Notes under the pieces: model-generated | Databases searched by the model: none | Told to the model about the DNA's origin: nothing | The model's input: the letters and a program-made list of their open reading frames with translations, nothing else | Shown here: positions 24,759 through 33,083 of the stretch, piece after piece | How positions within the stretch are numbered: position 1 is the first letter of the stretch | Layout: each line of letters starts with the position of its first letter | Translations under genes and position numbers: made by a program | Origin: Bacteroidetes bacterium GWF2_38_335 | GTDB taxonomy: Bacteria; Bacteroidota; Bacteroidia; Bacteroidales; GWF2-38-335 | Assembly (NCBI GenBank): GCA_001769535.1 | Contig: MEOH01000018.1 | Span: 124,001-188,000, forward strand | Direction: 5' to 3' | Length of the DNA: 64,000 bases

Positions 24759-25748
24759 TCAATTCAATAATAACAATTTATACAGAACCGCGAAAGGTAG
24801 AATTTCAAGGGTACAAAGGTACAAAATCATATAAAATAATGAAACACCTGACTTAAAACAAATTTGAAATCCTCTGAAAATTCTCAAAACAACTGATAAT
24901 GTGAAGATTAGAAATCCGCTGTAGATCAGAATTTCTTTTGTGTCGGAAGGCATGTAAGCCATACCGGTAAGCAATGGAAACAGTATGATACCGAATAACT
25001 TATGATATAAAAAAATCTGATGGATATACTCGTCGAAATATTTACCGGCTAAAAATAGCGTCCCCAGTATTTTATAAACAACAAACTTTAAGATGTAAAT
25101 AAGAACAATAATTCCACAAACCGCAAAAAAACTAAGGACAGAATTATTTCCAAAAGGATAAATTTCGTGAAAATGAAGGATCAGATGGATAAAAAAGCTC
25201 AGGTTTATCACAAATACCATGTTAAGTAGTAAGGCCGCACGCTGTGTTAACGAGTTTTGCTCCAGATAAACCTTGTGTGAGAGCTGGTTATCGACCGCGG
25301 CCATGAAGAATTTCTTTAATTCCTTATTAAAAAACAGCCTGATCCATCCCAGCATCATAACCGTAAACAGTAAAACACCCAGATACCAATCCTGTTTAAA
25401 TTGCATTCCATCGCCTTCAATCATTCTGGTGATGGGATTGTCCTCCTTTTTCACAAGCATGCTGTCGGGAACGGTAAAAACATTTTCATTTGATTTAATT
25501 ACCGTGATTTCTTCTCCGGGCAGACTATCAGCCGGCATTTCGTTGTAAAAATGAAGTACCGGAAAGGTTTTTTCCTTTTGCCGGGATAAAATCTGGCCGG
25601 GTTCCACCAAATATTTTTTATGATATAAAGAATCCTTGGTGATTTTTGTGAGATAATTGTAATATTTCCGCAACTCAGGAGTCAGCTGTTCATTTTGTTG
25701 CTGTCTGTCTCTTCTTAATTGTTGAATATCAGGACTTTGTAAGGCCAT
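24759..25748 (-). CDS. DUF4271 integral membrane protein
   Basis: From the ATG at 25748 the protein is 329 residues; a longer frame would overlap uvrC. An N-terminal soluble stretch of about 115 residues, basic and Gln-rich, precedes roughly six to eight hydrophobic segments (for example YLGVLLFTVMMLGWI, FAVCGIIVLIYIL, ILIYSGFLIFTLSVVL). This layout and the position between uvrC and hemD identify the DUF4271 family, which is nearly restricted to Bacteroidota. Its function is not known. The conserved link to hemD suggests a role connected with heme or the cell envelope, but that is inference. Confidence 0.85.
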   Translation of the reverse strand: MALQSPDIQQLRRDRQQQNEQLTPELRKYYNYLTKITKDSLYHKKYLVEPGQILSRQKEKTFPVLHFYNEMPADSLPGEEITVIKSNENVFTVPDSMLVKKEDNPITRMIEGDGMQFKQDWYLGVLLFTVMMLGWIRLFFNKELKKFFMAAVDNQLSHKVYLEQNSLTQRAALLLNMVFVINLSFFIHLILHFHEIYPFGNNSVLSFFAVCGIIVLIYILKFVVYKILGTLFLAGKYFDEYIHQIFLYHKLFGIILFPLLTGMAYMPSDTKEILIYSGFLIFTLSVVLRIFRGFQICFKSGVSLFYMILYLCTLEILPFAVLYKLLLLN

Positions 25749-25761
25749 TCCCGATTTGTAA

Positions 25762-27567
25762 TTACTGTTTATCCCGTTGTTTTTCAAAATAGTCTTTAAT
25801 TATTTGTGCTTTTTTCTTACCTGAAATTTCCGCAATTTGTTCCAGGGTTGCTGCTGAAATATTTCTTACGGACCTGAATTTTTTCAGCAATAATTCTGCC
25901 GTTTTTTCACCTATTCCGGCAATTTTTTCAAGCTCAGAGGTCGTAAATTCCGAACTTCTTTTATTCCGGTGAAAGGTAATCGCAAACCTATGTGCCTCAT
26001 TTCTAATCTGTTGTATTATTCTGAGGGTTTCCGATTTTTTGTCCAAATATACCGGAATTTGGTCATTCGGGAAATATATTTCTTCGAGTTTTTTTACAAT
26101 GCCTATTACAGCTACTTTTCCCATCAATCCGAGTTCATCAAGAATTTTAACTGCCGCGCCCAATTGCCCCTTTCCGCCGTCAATAATAATTAATTGTGGA
26201 AGTGGCTCATTTTCATCTAATTTACGACGATATCGCCTGAAAACAATTTCTTCCATGGATGCAAAATCATCGGGACCGTCGACCGATTTTACATTAAAAT
26301 GCCGGTACTCCCTTTTTGCGGGTGCGGCATTTTTAAACACGACGCAGGAAGCCACGGGATTTGTCCCCTGAATGTTTGAATTATCGAAGCATTCCATTAA
26401 AACAGGCAATTCCGTTAATCGAAGATCGCTTTTTATACGCTCCAGTTTTCTGGTAACCGGAGGAATTTTTTCGGTTGTTTCTGCCTTTTTTCTTTTATCG
26501 GCTTTATAATACAATACATTTCTCATTGAAAGGTCGAGCAATTTTTTCTTGTCGCCCATTTTTGGGACATGAAATTTTGCTCCGGACAATGCCGGTGAAA
26601 GTTCAAAAGGGACTATTATTTCGGCTGCATTGCTGAAAGTTCTTTCCCTGATTTCGGCTATGGCAAAAAGCAATAAATCTTCATCCGATTCATCAATTCC
26701 AAGTTTCATTTCAACCGTATGCGCTTGAATCACTGAACCATTTACCACTTTCAGAAAATTCACATAGGCAGTTGATTCGTCGCGGGTAAATGAAAAAACA
26801 TCCACATTTTCTATGGAGGAACTTACAATAGCCGACTTACTTCTGTAATGCTGAATTTTCTCTATTTTTTCTTTTATTTCCTGTGCTTCTTCAAATTTTA
26901 GTTCTGCCGCCAGTCGCTTCATTTTTTCCTTTAATGTTTCCAGGACCGCGCCCACATGTCCTTTCAGGATATTTCTTATTTGGTCGATCTGACTGTCATA
27001 ATCAGGTTCCGTTTGCAGCCCAATGCAAGGGGCCTTGCAGTTTCCGATATGGTATTCGAGGCAGACTTTAAACTTTTTCTTATCAATATTTTCTTTTGTG
27101 AGATTCAGTGTGCACGATCTGGTTTTATAAACCTGAGTAATAAAATCTAGGATTGCATTTACCATGGGAACGGAGGTATACGGACCAAAATACTGATCCT
27201 TTCCTTTTTGCACGGTGCGTGTTTTAAAAACCCGGGGAAATGGTTCGTCGGTAACACAAATCCAGGGAAATGTTTTATCATCTTTGAGCATCACGTTGTA
27301 CTTGGGCTGATGCTTTTTCACCAGGTTGTTTTCCAGCAACAGTGCATCCGATTCGCTTTCTACCACAAGATTGTCAATCCTGTGAATCTGCGAAACCAGT
27401 ATTCGTGTTTTAGCATTGTTATGGTTTTTATTAAAATACGAGCTGACCCGTTTTTTTAGGTTTTTGGCCTTTCCGATGTACAAAAGTTTTCCTTCGGAAT
27501 TATAAAACTGGTAAACGCCCGGTAATCCGGGCAGATTTTTCAGATCGGTATTTTTTTCATCTGTCAT
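25762..27567 (-). CDS. uvrC: Excinuclease ABC subunit C
   Basis: A complete 601-residue UvrC. The N-terminal GIY-YIG nuclease is at about 13-90 (PGVYQFYNSEGKLLYIGKAKNLKKRV). The UVR domain that binds UvrB lies around 200-235 (AAELKFEEAQEIKEKIEKI). The RNase H-like endonuclease domain carries ECFDNSNIQGTNPVAS and the later IDGGKGQL. Tandem HhH motifs end the protein (LEKIAGIGEKTAELLLKKF). UvrC makes both incisions in nucleotide excision repair. It sits 6 nt after apt and 13 nt before DUF4271, within a long minus-strand operon. Confidence 0.97.
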   Translation of the reverse strand: MTDEKNTDLKNLPGLPGVYQFYNSEGKLLYIGKAKNLKKRVSSYFNKNHNNAKTRILVSQIHRIDNLVVESESDALLLENNLVKKHQPKYNVMLKDDKTFPWICVTDEPFPRVFKTRTVQKGKDQYFGPYTSVPMVNAILDFITQVYKTRSCTLNLTKENIDKKKFKVCLEYHIGNCKAPCIGLQTEPDYDSQIDQIRNILKGHVGAVLETLKEKMKRLAAELKFEEAQEIKEKIEKIQHYRSKSAIVSSSIENVDVFSFTRDESTAYVNFLKVVNGSVIQAHTVEMKLGIDESDEDLLLFAIAEIRERTFSNAAEIIVPFELSPALSGAKFHVPKMGDKKKLLDLSMRNVLYYKADKRKKAETTEKIPPVTRKLERIKSDLRLTELPVLMECFDNSNIQGTNPVASCVVFKNAAPAKREYRHFNVKSVDGPDDFASMEEIVFRRYRRKLDENEPLPQLIIIDGGKGQLGAAVKILDELGLMGKVAVIGIVKKLEEIYFPNDQIPVYLDKKSETLRIIQQIRNEAHRFAITFHRNKRSSEFTTSELEKIAGIGEKTAELLLKKFRSVRNISAATLEQIAEISGKKKAQIIKDYFEKQRDKQ

Positions 27568-27573
27568 CTGCGA

Positions 27574-28107
27574 TCAGAATTCAAATAAAGAAGTGACTTC
27601 CGATACTTTTTCAAGTTCTTTTCTTCCGTCAAGAAAAGAGAGTTCGCAAATAAAATTAGTATATATTTTTTTTGCACCACAAAGATTGATCAGCTTTATT
27701 CCGGCCAAAGCGGTTCCCCCGGTAGCCAGCAGGTCATCGTGCAACAGAACCACGTCATCTTTTGTAATGGCATCTTTATGCATTTCTACTTTTCCTTCGC
27801 CATATTCCAGTGAATAAGAAACCTCCCAGGTATCAGCGGGAAGTTTACCCGGTTTGCGAACCGGAACAAATCCTGCATTTAGTTTATAGGCGATAATTGA
27901 GCCCAGAATAAACCCCCTGGATTCTATTCCCACAACCTTTGTAATCCCTTTGTTTACGTACATTTCAGCAATGGCGTCGGCCATATAACGGAATATTTCA
28001 GGATCTTTCAAAGCAGTTGTAATATCTTTAAACATGATGCCTTTTTTCGGAAAATCGGGCACATTTCTAAATGAATTTCTTACATCGTCGATTGTAATTT
28101 TTTTCAT
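27574..28107 (-). CDS. apt: Adenine phosphoribosyltransferase
   Basis: The 177-residue protein matches the usual Apt length. It has DFPKKGIMFKDITTALKDP at the N-terminus, which is the adenine-specific region, then GIESRGFILGSIIAYKLNAGFVPVRKPGKLP. The PRPP-binding motif VVLLHDDLLATGGTALAG completes the set. The enzyme converts adenine and PRPP to AMP in purine salvage. It is directly downstream of adenine deaminase (31 nt), so the operon holds both alternative fates of free adenine. The surrounding order ade-apt-uvrC looks like a single transcription unit. Confidence 0.96.
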   Translation of the reverse strand: MKKITIDDVRNSFRNVPDFPKKGIMFKDITTALKDPEIFRYMADAIAEMYVNKGITKVVGIESRGFILGSIIAYKLNAGFVPVRKPGKLPADTWEVSYSLEYGEGKVEMHKDAITKDDVVLLHDDLLATGGTALAGIKLINLCGAKKIYTNFICELSFLDGRKELEKVSEVTSLFEF

Positions 28108-28138
28108 AGTTTATTAATATATTAATTTTTCGATTTTT

Positions 28139-29749
28139 CTAAATGAATTTTTGTTTTCCTACATCAAACAGACCTTTATCGCATATTTTTATTTCAGGAA
28201 TTGGTAAAAGTGTCATAAAAGCCATGGTCATAAACGGTGCTTTTAATTTGGATCCCAGATTCCGCGCATTATTTTCTATTTTCTTATATTTTTCTGCTAA
28301 TTCATAGCAATTCATATTGGTCATTAAACCACCGATTTCAAGCATCAGTCCGTTTTTCATCTTTCCCTCGGCCAAAGCAATACCGCCTTTCATTTCCACA
28401 ATTTTGTTCAATGCCTGGCAAATATCACTGTCGTTTGTTCCGATAGCAACCAGGTTATGGCTGTCGTGCGCAATACTTCCGGCTATGGCTCCTTTTTTAA
28501 GTCCAAAGTTTTTAATAAATCCCACGGCTGGTTTTTCATTGTTATACCTGCAAGCCACCACAATTTTCAGCACATCATTTTTAGTATCCGATTCAAAGTT
28601 TTTTCCTTTTGCCGGATTTTTAATGACTTTTTTCAAGGTTAACAATTCCCCGTCTATTACTTCGATGACCGGAATTTCTTTTTCGTTGCTGACAAATTTT
28701 ATTGCCTCAGGTTTTATTTTTGTCCGGATAAAATTATTTATAGCAGGTGAAGCAGTGACTTTAAATTTTGTTTTGCCATTTTCGTACACCGTTTTACCGG
28801 AAATTACCGTTTTTGATATATTTAAATCCTTAAGGTTATCCACCACGATGAAATCTGCAGGGTCATTTACCTTAAGCATTCCAATTTTCAAATTATAGTG
28901 TTTTATGGTATTATATGAAGCTGCGCGCAGCACATTAAACAGATCAAGTCCGTTTTTTAATCCGTTTTTTACAATTTCATTTATATGGCCGTTAATCAAA
29001 TCATCCGGATGTGAGTCGTCGGTACAAATCATCACATGATCGGGATGCAGATCAATAAGTTTATGAAGTGCCTCAAAATTTTTCGCAGCCGATCCATCGC
29101 GGATCTGAATTTTCATTCCGGCCTTAATTTTTTCCACCGCTTCATTTATATCCACACATTCGTGATCGGTTGAAATTCCGGCAGCCACATATTTTTTTAA
29201 ATCTTTCCCTTTTAAACCCGGCGCATGACCATCCACCGGTTTGTTTAGTTTTCGTGCAGCAGAAAGTTTTTTTTCAATTTCGGAATCGCCGTTCACCACA
29301 CCTGGGAAATTCATCATTTCCGACAAATAATGGATATCCTTCCTTTTTAACAATCGGGCCGTATCCTTAGCATCAATATGAAAGCCCGAAGTTTCAAAAT
29401 CAGAGGCCGGCACGCAGGAGGGCAGACCAAAATAAAATTTTACCGGCACCTTGCGGCTGTCGTCAATCATAAAATCAATTCCGCGCTCCCCCATAACATT
29501 TGCGATCTCGTGCGGATCAGAAACCACGGCAACTGTGCCGTGCTGGACGGCAATTCTTGCGAAAGCCGAAGGAGTAAGCATGGTGCTTTCGATGTGCACG
29601 TGCGAATTAACAAATCCCGGCATTATATACTGATCCGTTACGTTTTTTGCCGGAACAACGGAAATGATTTTTCCATTGTGATAACAGATCTCTCCGTCGA
29701 AAATTTTCTTGTCGACTACGTCGACTATTTTCCCAGATATTTTTTTCAT
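28139..29749 (-). CDS. ade: Adenine deaminase
   Basis: The 536-residue amidohydrolase has the metal-binding GFVNSHVHIESTM motif near residue 47-59. VSDPHEIANVMG, VDGHAPGLKGK and ICTDDSHPDDLINGHI follow in the order of bacterial Ade. The C-terminal domain contains IAHDSHNLVAIGTND, also typical. The enzyme deaminates adenine to hypoxanthine with ammonia release. Length fits the family. It follows mnmG by 28 nt and precedes apt, so it is probably part of the same transcript. Start at the ATG at 29749 gives a normal N-terminus (MKKISGKIVDVVDKKIF). Confidence 0.95.
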   Translation of the reverse strand: MKKISGKIVDVVDKKIFDGEICYHNGKIISVVPAKNVTDQYIMPGFVNSHVHIESTMLTPSAFARIAVQHGTVAVVSDPHEIANVMGERGIDFMIDDSRKVPVKFYFGLPSCVPASDFETSGFHIDAKDTARLLKRKDIHYLSEMMNFPGVVNGDSEIEKKLSAARKLNKPVDGHAPGLKGKDLKKYVAAGISTDHECVDINEAVEKIKAGMKIQIRDGSAAKNFEALHKLIDLHPDHVMICTDDSHPDDLINGHINEIVKNGLKNGLDLFNVLRAASYNTIKHYNLKIGMLKVNDPADFIVVDNLKDLNISKTVISGKTVYENGKTKFKVTASPAINNFIRTKIKPEAIKFVSNEKEIPVIEVIDGELLTLKKVIKNPAKGKNFESDTKNDVLKIVVACRYNNEKPAVGFIKNFGLKKGAIAGSIAHDSHNLVAIGTNDSDICQALNKIVEMKGGIALAEGKMKNGLMLEIGGLMTNMNCYELAEKYKKIENNARNLGSKLKAPFMTMAFMTLLPIPEIKICDKGLFDVGKQKFI

Positions 29750-29777
29750 AGTTTATAGTGTTCCACGTGGAACAATT

Positions 29778-31649
29778 TTATCTGCCTAAAAATATTAACA
29801 GGACATTAATGTCAGACGGACTAACTCCGCTAATTCGGCTTGCCTGTCCAATACTTTTTGGCTTAACTTTATTTAATTTTTGTCTTCCTTCAGTAGAAAT
29901 AGATTTAAACTGCTCATAATCAATGTCTTGTGGTAGTTTGACGTATTCCAGTCTTTTTATCTTCTCGGCCATATCTTTTTCCCTTTTTATATAACCGCTG
30001 TATTTTATCTCTATTTCAGCACTTTCCGTAATTTCTTCCTGCAAATCCCCGAGATTTTCCAAATATTTTTTAAGACTTGCCACCTGATTTTTCAAACTAC
30101 TTATGTTAATTTGTGGTCTTGAAATCAGATTTACCATTTTAGTTTTTTGCGTAATGGGTGTTGACGCATTTTGCAAAAGCAGCGTATTTATTTCATCTGG
30201 TTTTACTGATTCATTGTTAAAATATTCAATCAGTGCATCCCGCTTTTTATATTTTTCTGTAAACAGGTTATATCTTTCACTGGTAACAATACCGGTTTTA
30301 AATGCTTTCTCGGTCAGTCTGCGGTCCGCATTATCCTGACGCAATAAAATTCTGTATTCTGCCCTTGAAGTAAACATCCTATATGGTTCATCAACTCCTT
30401 TTGTGATCAAATCATCGATTAACACTCCGATATAGGCATCATCGCGGCCAAGTATAAACTCTTCGTTCCTTTGATTGACAACTGCATTAATACCGGCAAT
30501 AAATCCCTGGGCCGCGGCCTCTTCATATCCTGTGGTTCCGTTAATTTGTCCGGCAAAATAAAGACTTTTTATTTCCTTAGTTTCCAGGGTATTTCTTAAC
30601 TGTGTGGGTTGAAAATAGTCATATTCAATTGCATAACCCGGACGGAATATTTTAACCTTTTCCAATCCTTCAATTTTTCTTATTGCTTCATATTGAATTT
30701 CGAGCGGGAGAGAGGATGAAAATCCGTTTATATAATATTCATTTGTGCTAAATCCTTCAGGTTCAAGAAATAACTGATGACTTTCCTTTTCATTAAAAGT
30801 AACGATTTTATCTTCAATGCTCGGACAATATCTGGGGCCTACTCCTTTTATGGTTCCCGAAAACAAAGGGGATCTTGAAAATCCCTTTTCCAAAATTGCA
30901 TGAACCTCAGCATTGGTATAGCAGATGTGGCAACTTAGTTGATCTTTAATTCTTATATTTCCGGGTAAAAACGAAAATCCATAAATAAATTCATCTCCTT
31001 TTTGCTCCGTAAGTTTTTCAAAATTAATGGTTCGGCCATCAATTCTTGCCGAAGTCCCGGTTTTCATTCTGGATGCCTTTAGTCCGTTTTCAGTAAGCTG
31101 CTCCGTTAATTTATATGCAGAAAGTTCGCCGGTTCTTCCGCCCGTATACTGGACATCCCCAACATGCATCAATCCATTCAGGAATGTACCGTTAGTTAAA
31201 ATTACGGCTTTAGAATAAAACGATTTATTCAACTGGGTTTTTACACCGTGTACAATTTTATCCTCAATGATAAGAGCGTTAACGGTATCTTGCCAGAAAT
31301 CCAGGTTTTTCAGTTTTTCGAGCTCTTTTCTCCACTCTATTGAAAACTGTATTCGGTCGCATTGGGCGCGTGGACTCCACATTGCCGGTCCTTTGGATCT
31401 GTTCAGCATCCTGAACTGAATCATTGACCGGTCGGTAATAATTCCTGATAAACCACCCATTGCATCGATCTCTCTAACAATCTGGCCTTTTGCAACGCCT
31501 CCCATTGCCGGATTGCATGACATCTGAGCCATCTTAGTCATATCCATTGTAATCAACAATGTACGCGCACCCATGCGAGCTGAAACAGCTGCTGCTTCAC
31601 AACCTGCATGTCCGGCACCCACAACTATAACATCATACATCGTTTCCAT
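29778..31649 (-). CDS. mnmG: tRNA uridine-5-carboxymethylaminomethyl modification enzyme MnmG
   Basis: A complete 623-residue MnmG (GidA). The FAD-binding Rossmann motif VIVVGAGHAGCEAA is at residues 7-20. MSCNPAMGGVAKGQIVREIDA and FNEKESHQLFLEPEG follow, and GQINGTTGYEEAAAQGFIAGINA is the second FAD segment. The C-terminal helical domain ends ISGVSPSDINVLLIFL. With MnmE it installs the cmnm5 group on wobble uridine 34 of several tRNAs. A -7 box lies 14-21 nt before the start, so this gene heads the mnmG-ade-apt-uvrC-DUF4271-hemD series. Confidence 0.97.
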   Translation of the reverse strand: METMYDVIVVGAGHAGCEAAAVSARMGARTLLITMDMTKMAQMSCNPAMGGVAKGQIVREIDAMGGLSGIITDRSMIQFRMLNRSKGPAMWSPRAQCDRIQFSIEWRKELEKLKNLDFWQDTVNALIIEDKIVHGVKTQLNKSFYSKAVILTNGTFLNGLMHVGDVQYTGGRTGELSAYKLTEQLTENGLKASRMKTGTSARIDGRTINFEKLTEQKGDEFIYGFSFLPGNIRIKDQLSCHICYTNAEVHAILEKGFSRSPLFSGTIKGVGPRYCPSIEDKIVTFNEKESHQLFLEPEGFSTNEYYINGFSSSLPLEIQYEAIRKIEGLEKVKIFRPGYAIEYDYFQPTQLRNTLETKEIKSLYFAGQINGTTGYEEAAAQGFIAGINAVVNQRNEEFILGRDDAYIGVLIDDLITKGVDEPYRMFTSRAEYRILLRQDNADRRLTEKAFKTGIVTSERYNLFTEKYKKRDALIEYFNNESVKPDEINTLLLQNASTPITQKTKMVNLISRPQINISSLKNQVASLKKYLENLGDLQEEITESAEIEIKYSGYIKREKDMAEKIKRLEYVKLPQDIDYEQFKSISTEGRQKLNKVKPKSIGQASRISGVSPSDINVLLIFLGR

Positions 31650-31662
31650 TGCAAATTTTTTA

Positions 31663-31670
31663 CAAAGATA
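31663..31670 (-). promoter_or_regulatory. -7 box TATCTTTG of mnmG
   Basis: TATCTTTG on the minus strand matches TAnnTTTG exactly and lies 13 nt before the mnmG ATG at 31649. It is part of a divergent promoter region shared with the lipoprotein gene at 31744. Confidence 0.6.
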
Positions 31671-31706
31671 AATTTTATTATTTATACAGTTGGTTACCTT
31701 TTTTTT

Positions 31707-31714
31707 TAATTTTG
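31707..31714 (+). promoter_or_regulatory. -7 box TAATTTTG of the lipoprotein gene
   Basis: TAATTTTG fits TAnnTTTG and lies 29 nt before the ATG. A TTGG at 31690-31693 could be the -33 element, but the spacing is shorter than usual. Confidence 0.5.
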
Positions 31715-31743
31715 CGTCATATTAACCTTTAATTTAAATAAAT

Positions 31744-32238
31744 ATGAATAAACCATTTCTTTTAGTTTTAGCATTGCTTTTAGCAATCTCCCCGGTTTTT
31801 ATTTCCTGTTCTGACGATAAAAAAGAGGCTTCTGATACAGTTGAAAAATCAGATACCACAACAATTTCAGAAGAAGAAGTGAATAAAAGCCCTGATTGCC
31901 TCGGTCTGGTTAAAGACTATAAAGATATGGCTGTTAAGCTCATTGAGGTGATGACCAAAATGAAAGATAACCAAAATATTACTTCCTCCGACTATGTTGA
32001 TTTACTGAAAAGTGCAGGTGAAATTGAAAAACAGATTCAGGAGATGGGTCAGGAAAAAGTAGGGGAGACCTGCTGGCAGGAATTTCTGCAGGTACAACTT
32101 CAGATATCAGAAGCCATGGCCAATGCTGTTTCCGATTTGTCGCAGGGAGATGCGCAGGGCGCCGCTTTAAAGAATCTTAATACCTTGAATGATGCGTTAA
32201 ATACAATGAATTCGGTTCAGAAAATTATTAATCCGTAA
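31744..32238 (+). CDS. Small secreted lipoprotein of unknown function
   Basis: A 164-residue protein with a lipoprotein signal peptide: a hydrophobic core and lipobox ISPVFISC, with the lipidated Cys at about residue 22. The next residues (SDDKKEASD) are acidic, the usual surface-export-like pattern of Bacteroidota lipoproteins. The mature part is helical and has two further Cys (SPDCLGLV and GETCWQEF) that may form a disulfide. I cannot name a family. The gene runs opposite to its neighbours between mnmG and ybeY and has its own promoter. Confidence 0.75.
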   Translation: MNKPFLLVLALLLAISPVFISCSDDKKEASDTVEKSDTTTISEEEVNKSPDCLGLVKDYKDMAVKLIEVMTKMKDNQNITSSDYVDLLKSAGEIEKQIQEMGQEKVGETCWQEFLQVQLQISEAMANAVSDLSQGDAQGAALKNLNTLNDALNTMNSVQKIINP

Positions 32239-32265
32239 ACATATCGTGCTTAAAGACCGGAATTA

Positions 32266-32682
32266 TTAGTGATATTCACCAATATAATGATCTTCGAGCT
32301 TTCTCATAAGAAATTCTTCGGCTTTTGATTTGTCATTATAACCACAAAGGTGGAGTACACCGTGAATGATAACCCTCAATAGTTCTTGCTTATAATTGAG
32401 CTGAAGTTCCCGGGCATTGTCTTTTACCCTATCGGCACTGATAAACAAATCACCACTGATAATGGCCTCCACATTATAATTAAATGTGATGATATCGGTA
32501 TAATAATCGTGATTAAGCTGCTTTTTATTTATTTTATAAAGATACTCATCGGTGCAGAAAATAATGGTAATCTCACCTTCGGTTTTTTCCTCGTTTACTA
32601 TGGATTTGGAAACCCAGCTTTTAACTTTTCTTTGATTGACGATACCGGGTTTAATGCCTTCAAAACAAAAACTTACGGGCAC
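32266..32682 (-). CDS. ybeY: Endoribonuclease YbeY
   Basis: The 138-residue protein carries HGVLHLCGYND (H107 and H111), the YbeY zinc-binding motif, and TDIITFNY ahead of it, a conserved substrate-contact strand. The third His found in many homologues (GYDH) is replaced by GYND, a variation I recall from Bacteroidota relatives. YbeY is a single-strand RNase for 16S rRNA 3' maturation and ribosome quality control. It is 2 nt after the anti-sigma-type ATPase gene, so the two are co-transcribed with DUF4175. Confidence 0.93.
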   Translation of the reverse strand: MPVSFCFEGIKPGIVNQRKVKSWVSKSIVNEEKTEGEITIIFCTDEYLYKINKKQLNHDYYTDIITFNYNVEAIISGDLFISADRVKDNARELQLNYKQELLRVIIHGVLHLCGYNDKSKAEEFLMRKLEDHYIGEYH

Positions 32683-32684
32683 TT

Positions 32685-33083
32685 TTATTTAATTTTGAAT
32701 TTCAATTCCACTTCTGCACCATGGTGGTTAAATTTTATCTCATCAACCAGATGTTTCATAAGAAAGATTCCCCGACCGTGTGGTTTTTCAATATTTTCAG
32801 GAAGTGTTGGATCAGGAATTTCATCAAATTCAAAACCCTTTCCTTCGTCCTTAATAAAAAATGTCAGATAATCGCCGTCAATGCTATAAGCAACATACAC
32901 AAGCTTTTCAGGATCCAGTTTATTTCCATGAAGTATTGCATTGTTCACCGCTTCCACAACAGCCACCATCATATTTCCGTAAATCTCAGAGCTTAGTTCA
33001 TATTTCCCGCACAAGTCATCAACCAGTTTTTCAACGTAACTGACGTTCTCTATTTTTGACGGAAAGTTAAATTCACTTTTCAT
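32685..33083 (-). CDS. Anti-sigma-factor-type serine kinase ATPase (RsbW/SpoIIAB fold)
   Basis: The 132-residue single domain has the N-box VVEAVNNAILHGN and the G1 box IKDEGKGFEFDEIPDP. The G2-like segment HGRGIFLMKHLVDEI follows, placing it in the HATPase_c_2 group. Relatives in Bacillus phosphorylate anti-anti-sigma factors and bind sigma factors. Here no sigma or STAS partner is adjacent; the gene sits between DUF4175 (stop and start abut) and ybeY (2 nt), an order I believe is conserved in Bacteroidota. The target is unknown, and a link to envelope stress or ribosome maturation is only suggested by context. Confidence 0.88.
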   Translation of the reverse strand: MKSEFNFPSKIENVSYVEKLVDDLCGKYELSSEIYGNMMVAVVEAVNNAILHGNKLDPEKLVYVAYSIDGDYLTFFIKDEGKGFEFDEIPDPTLPENIEKPHGRGIFLMKHLVDEIKFNHHGAEVELKFKIK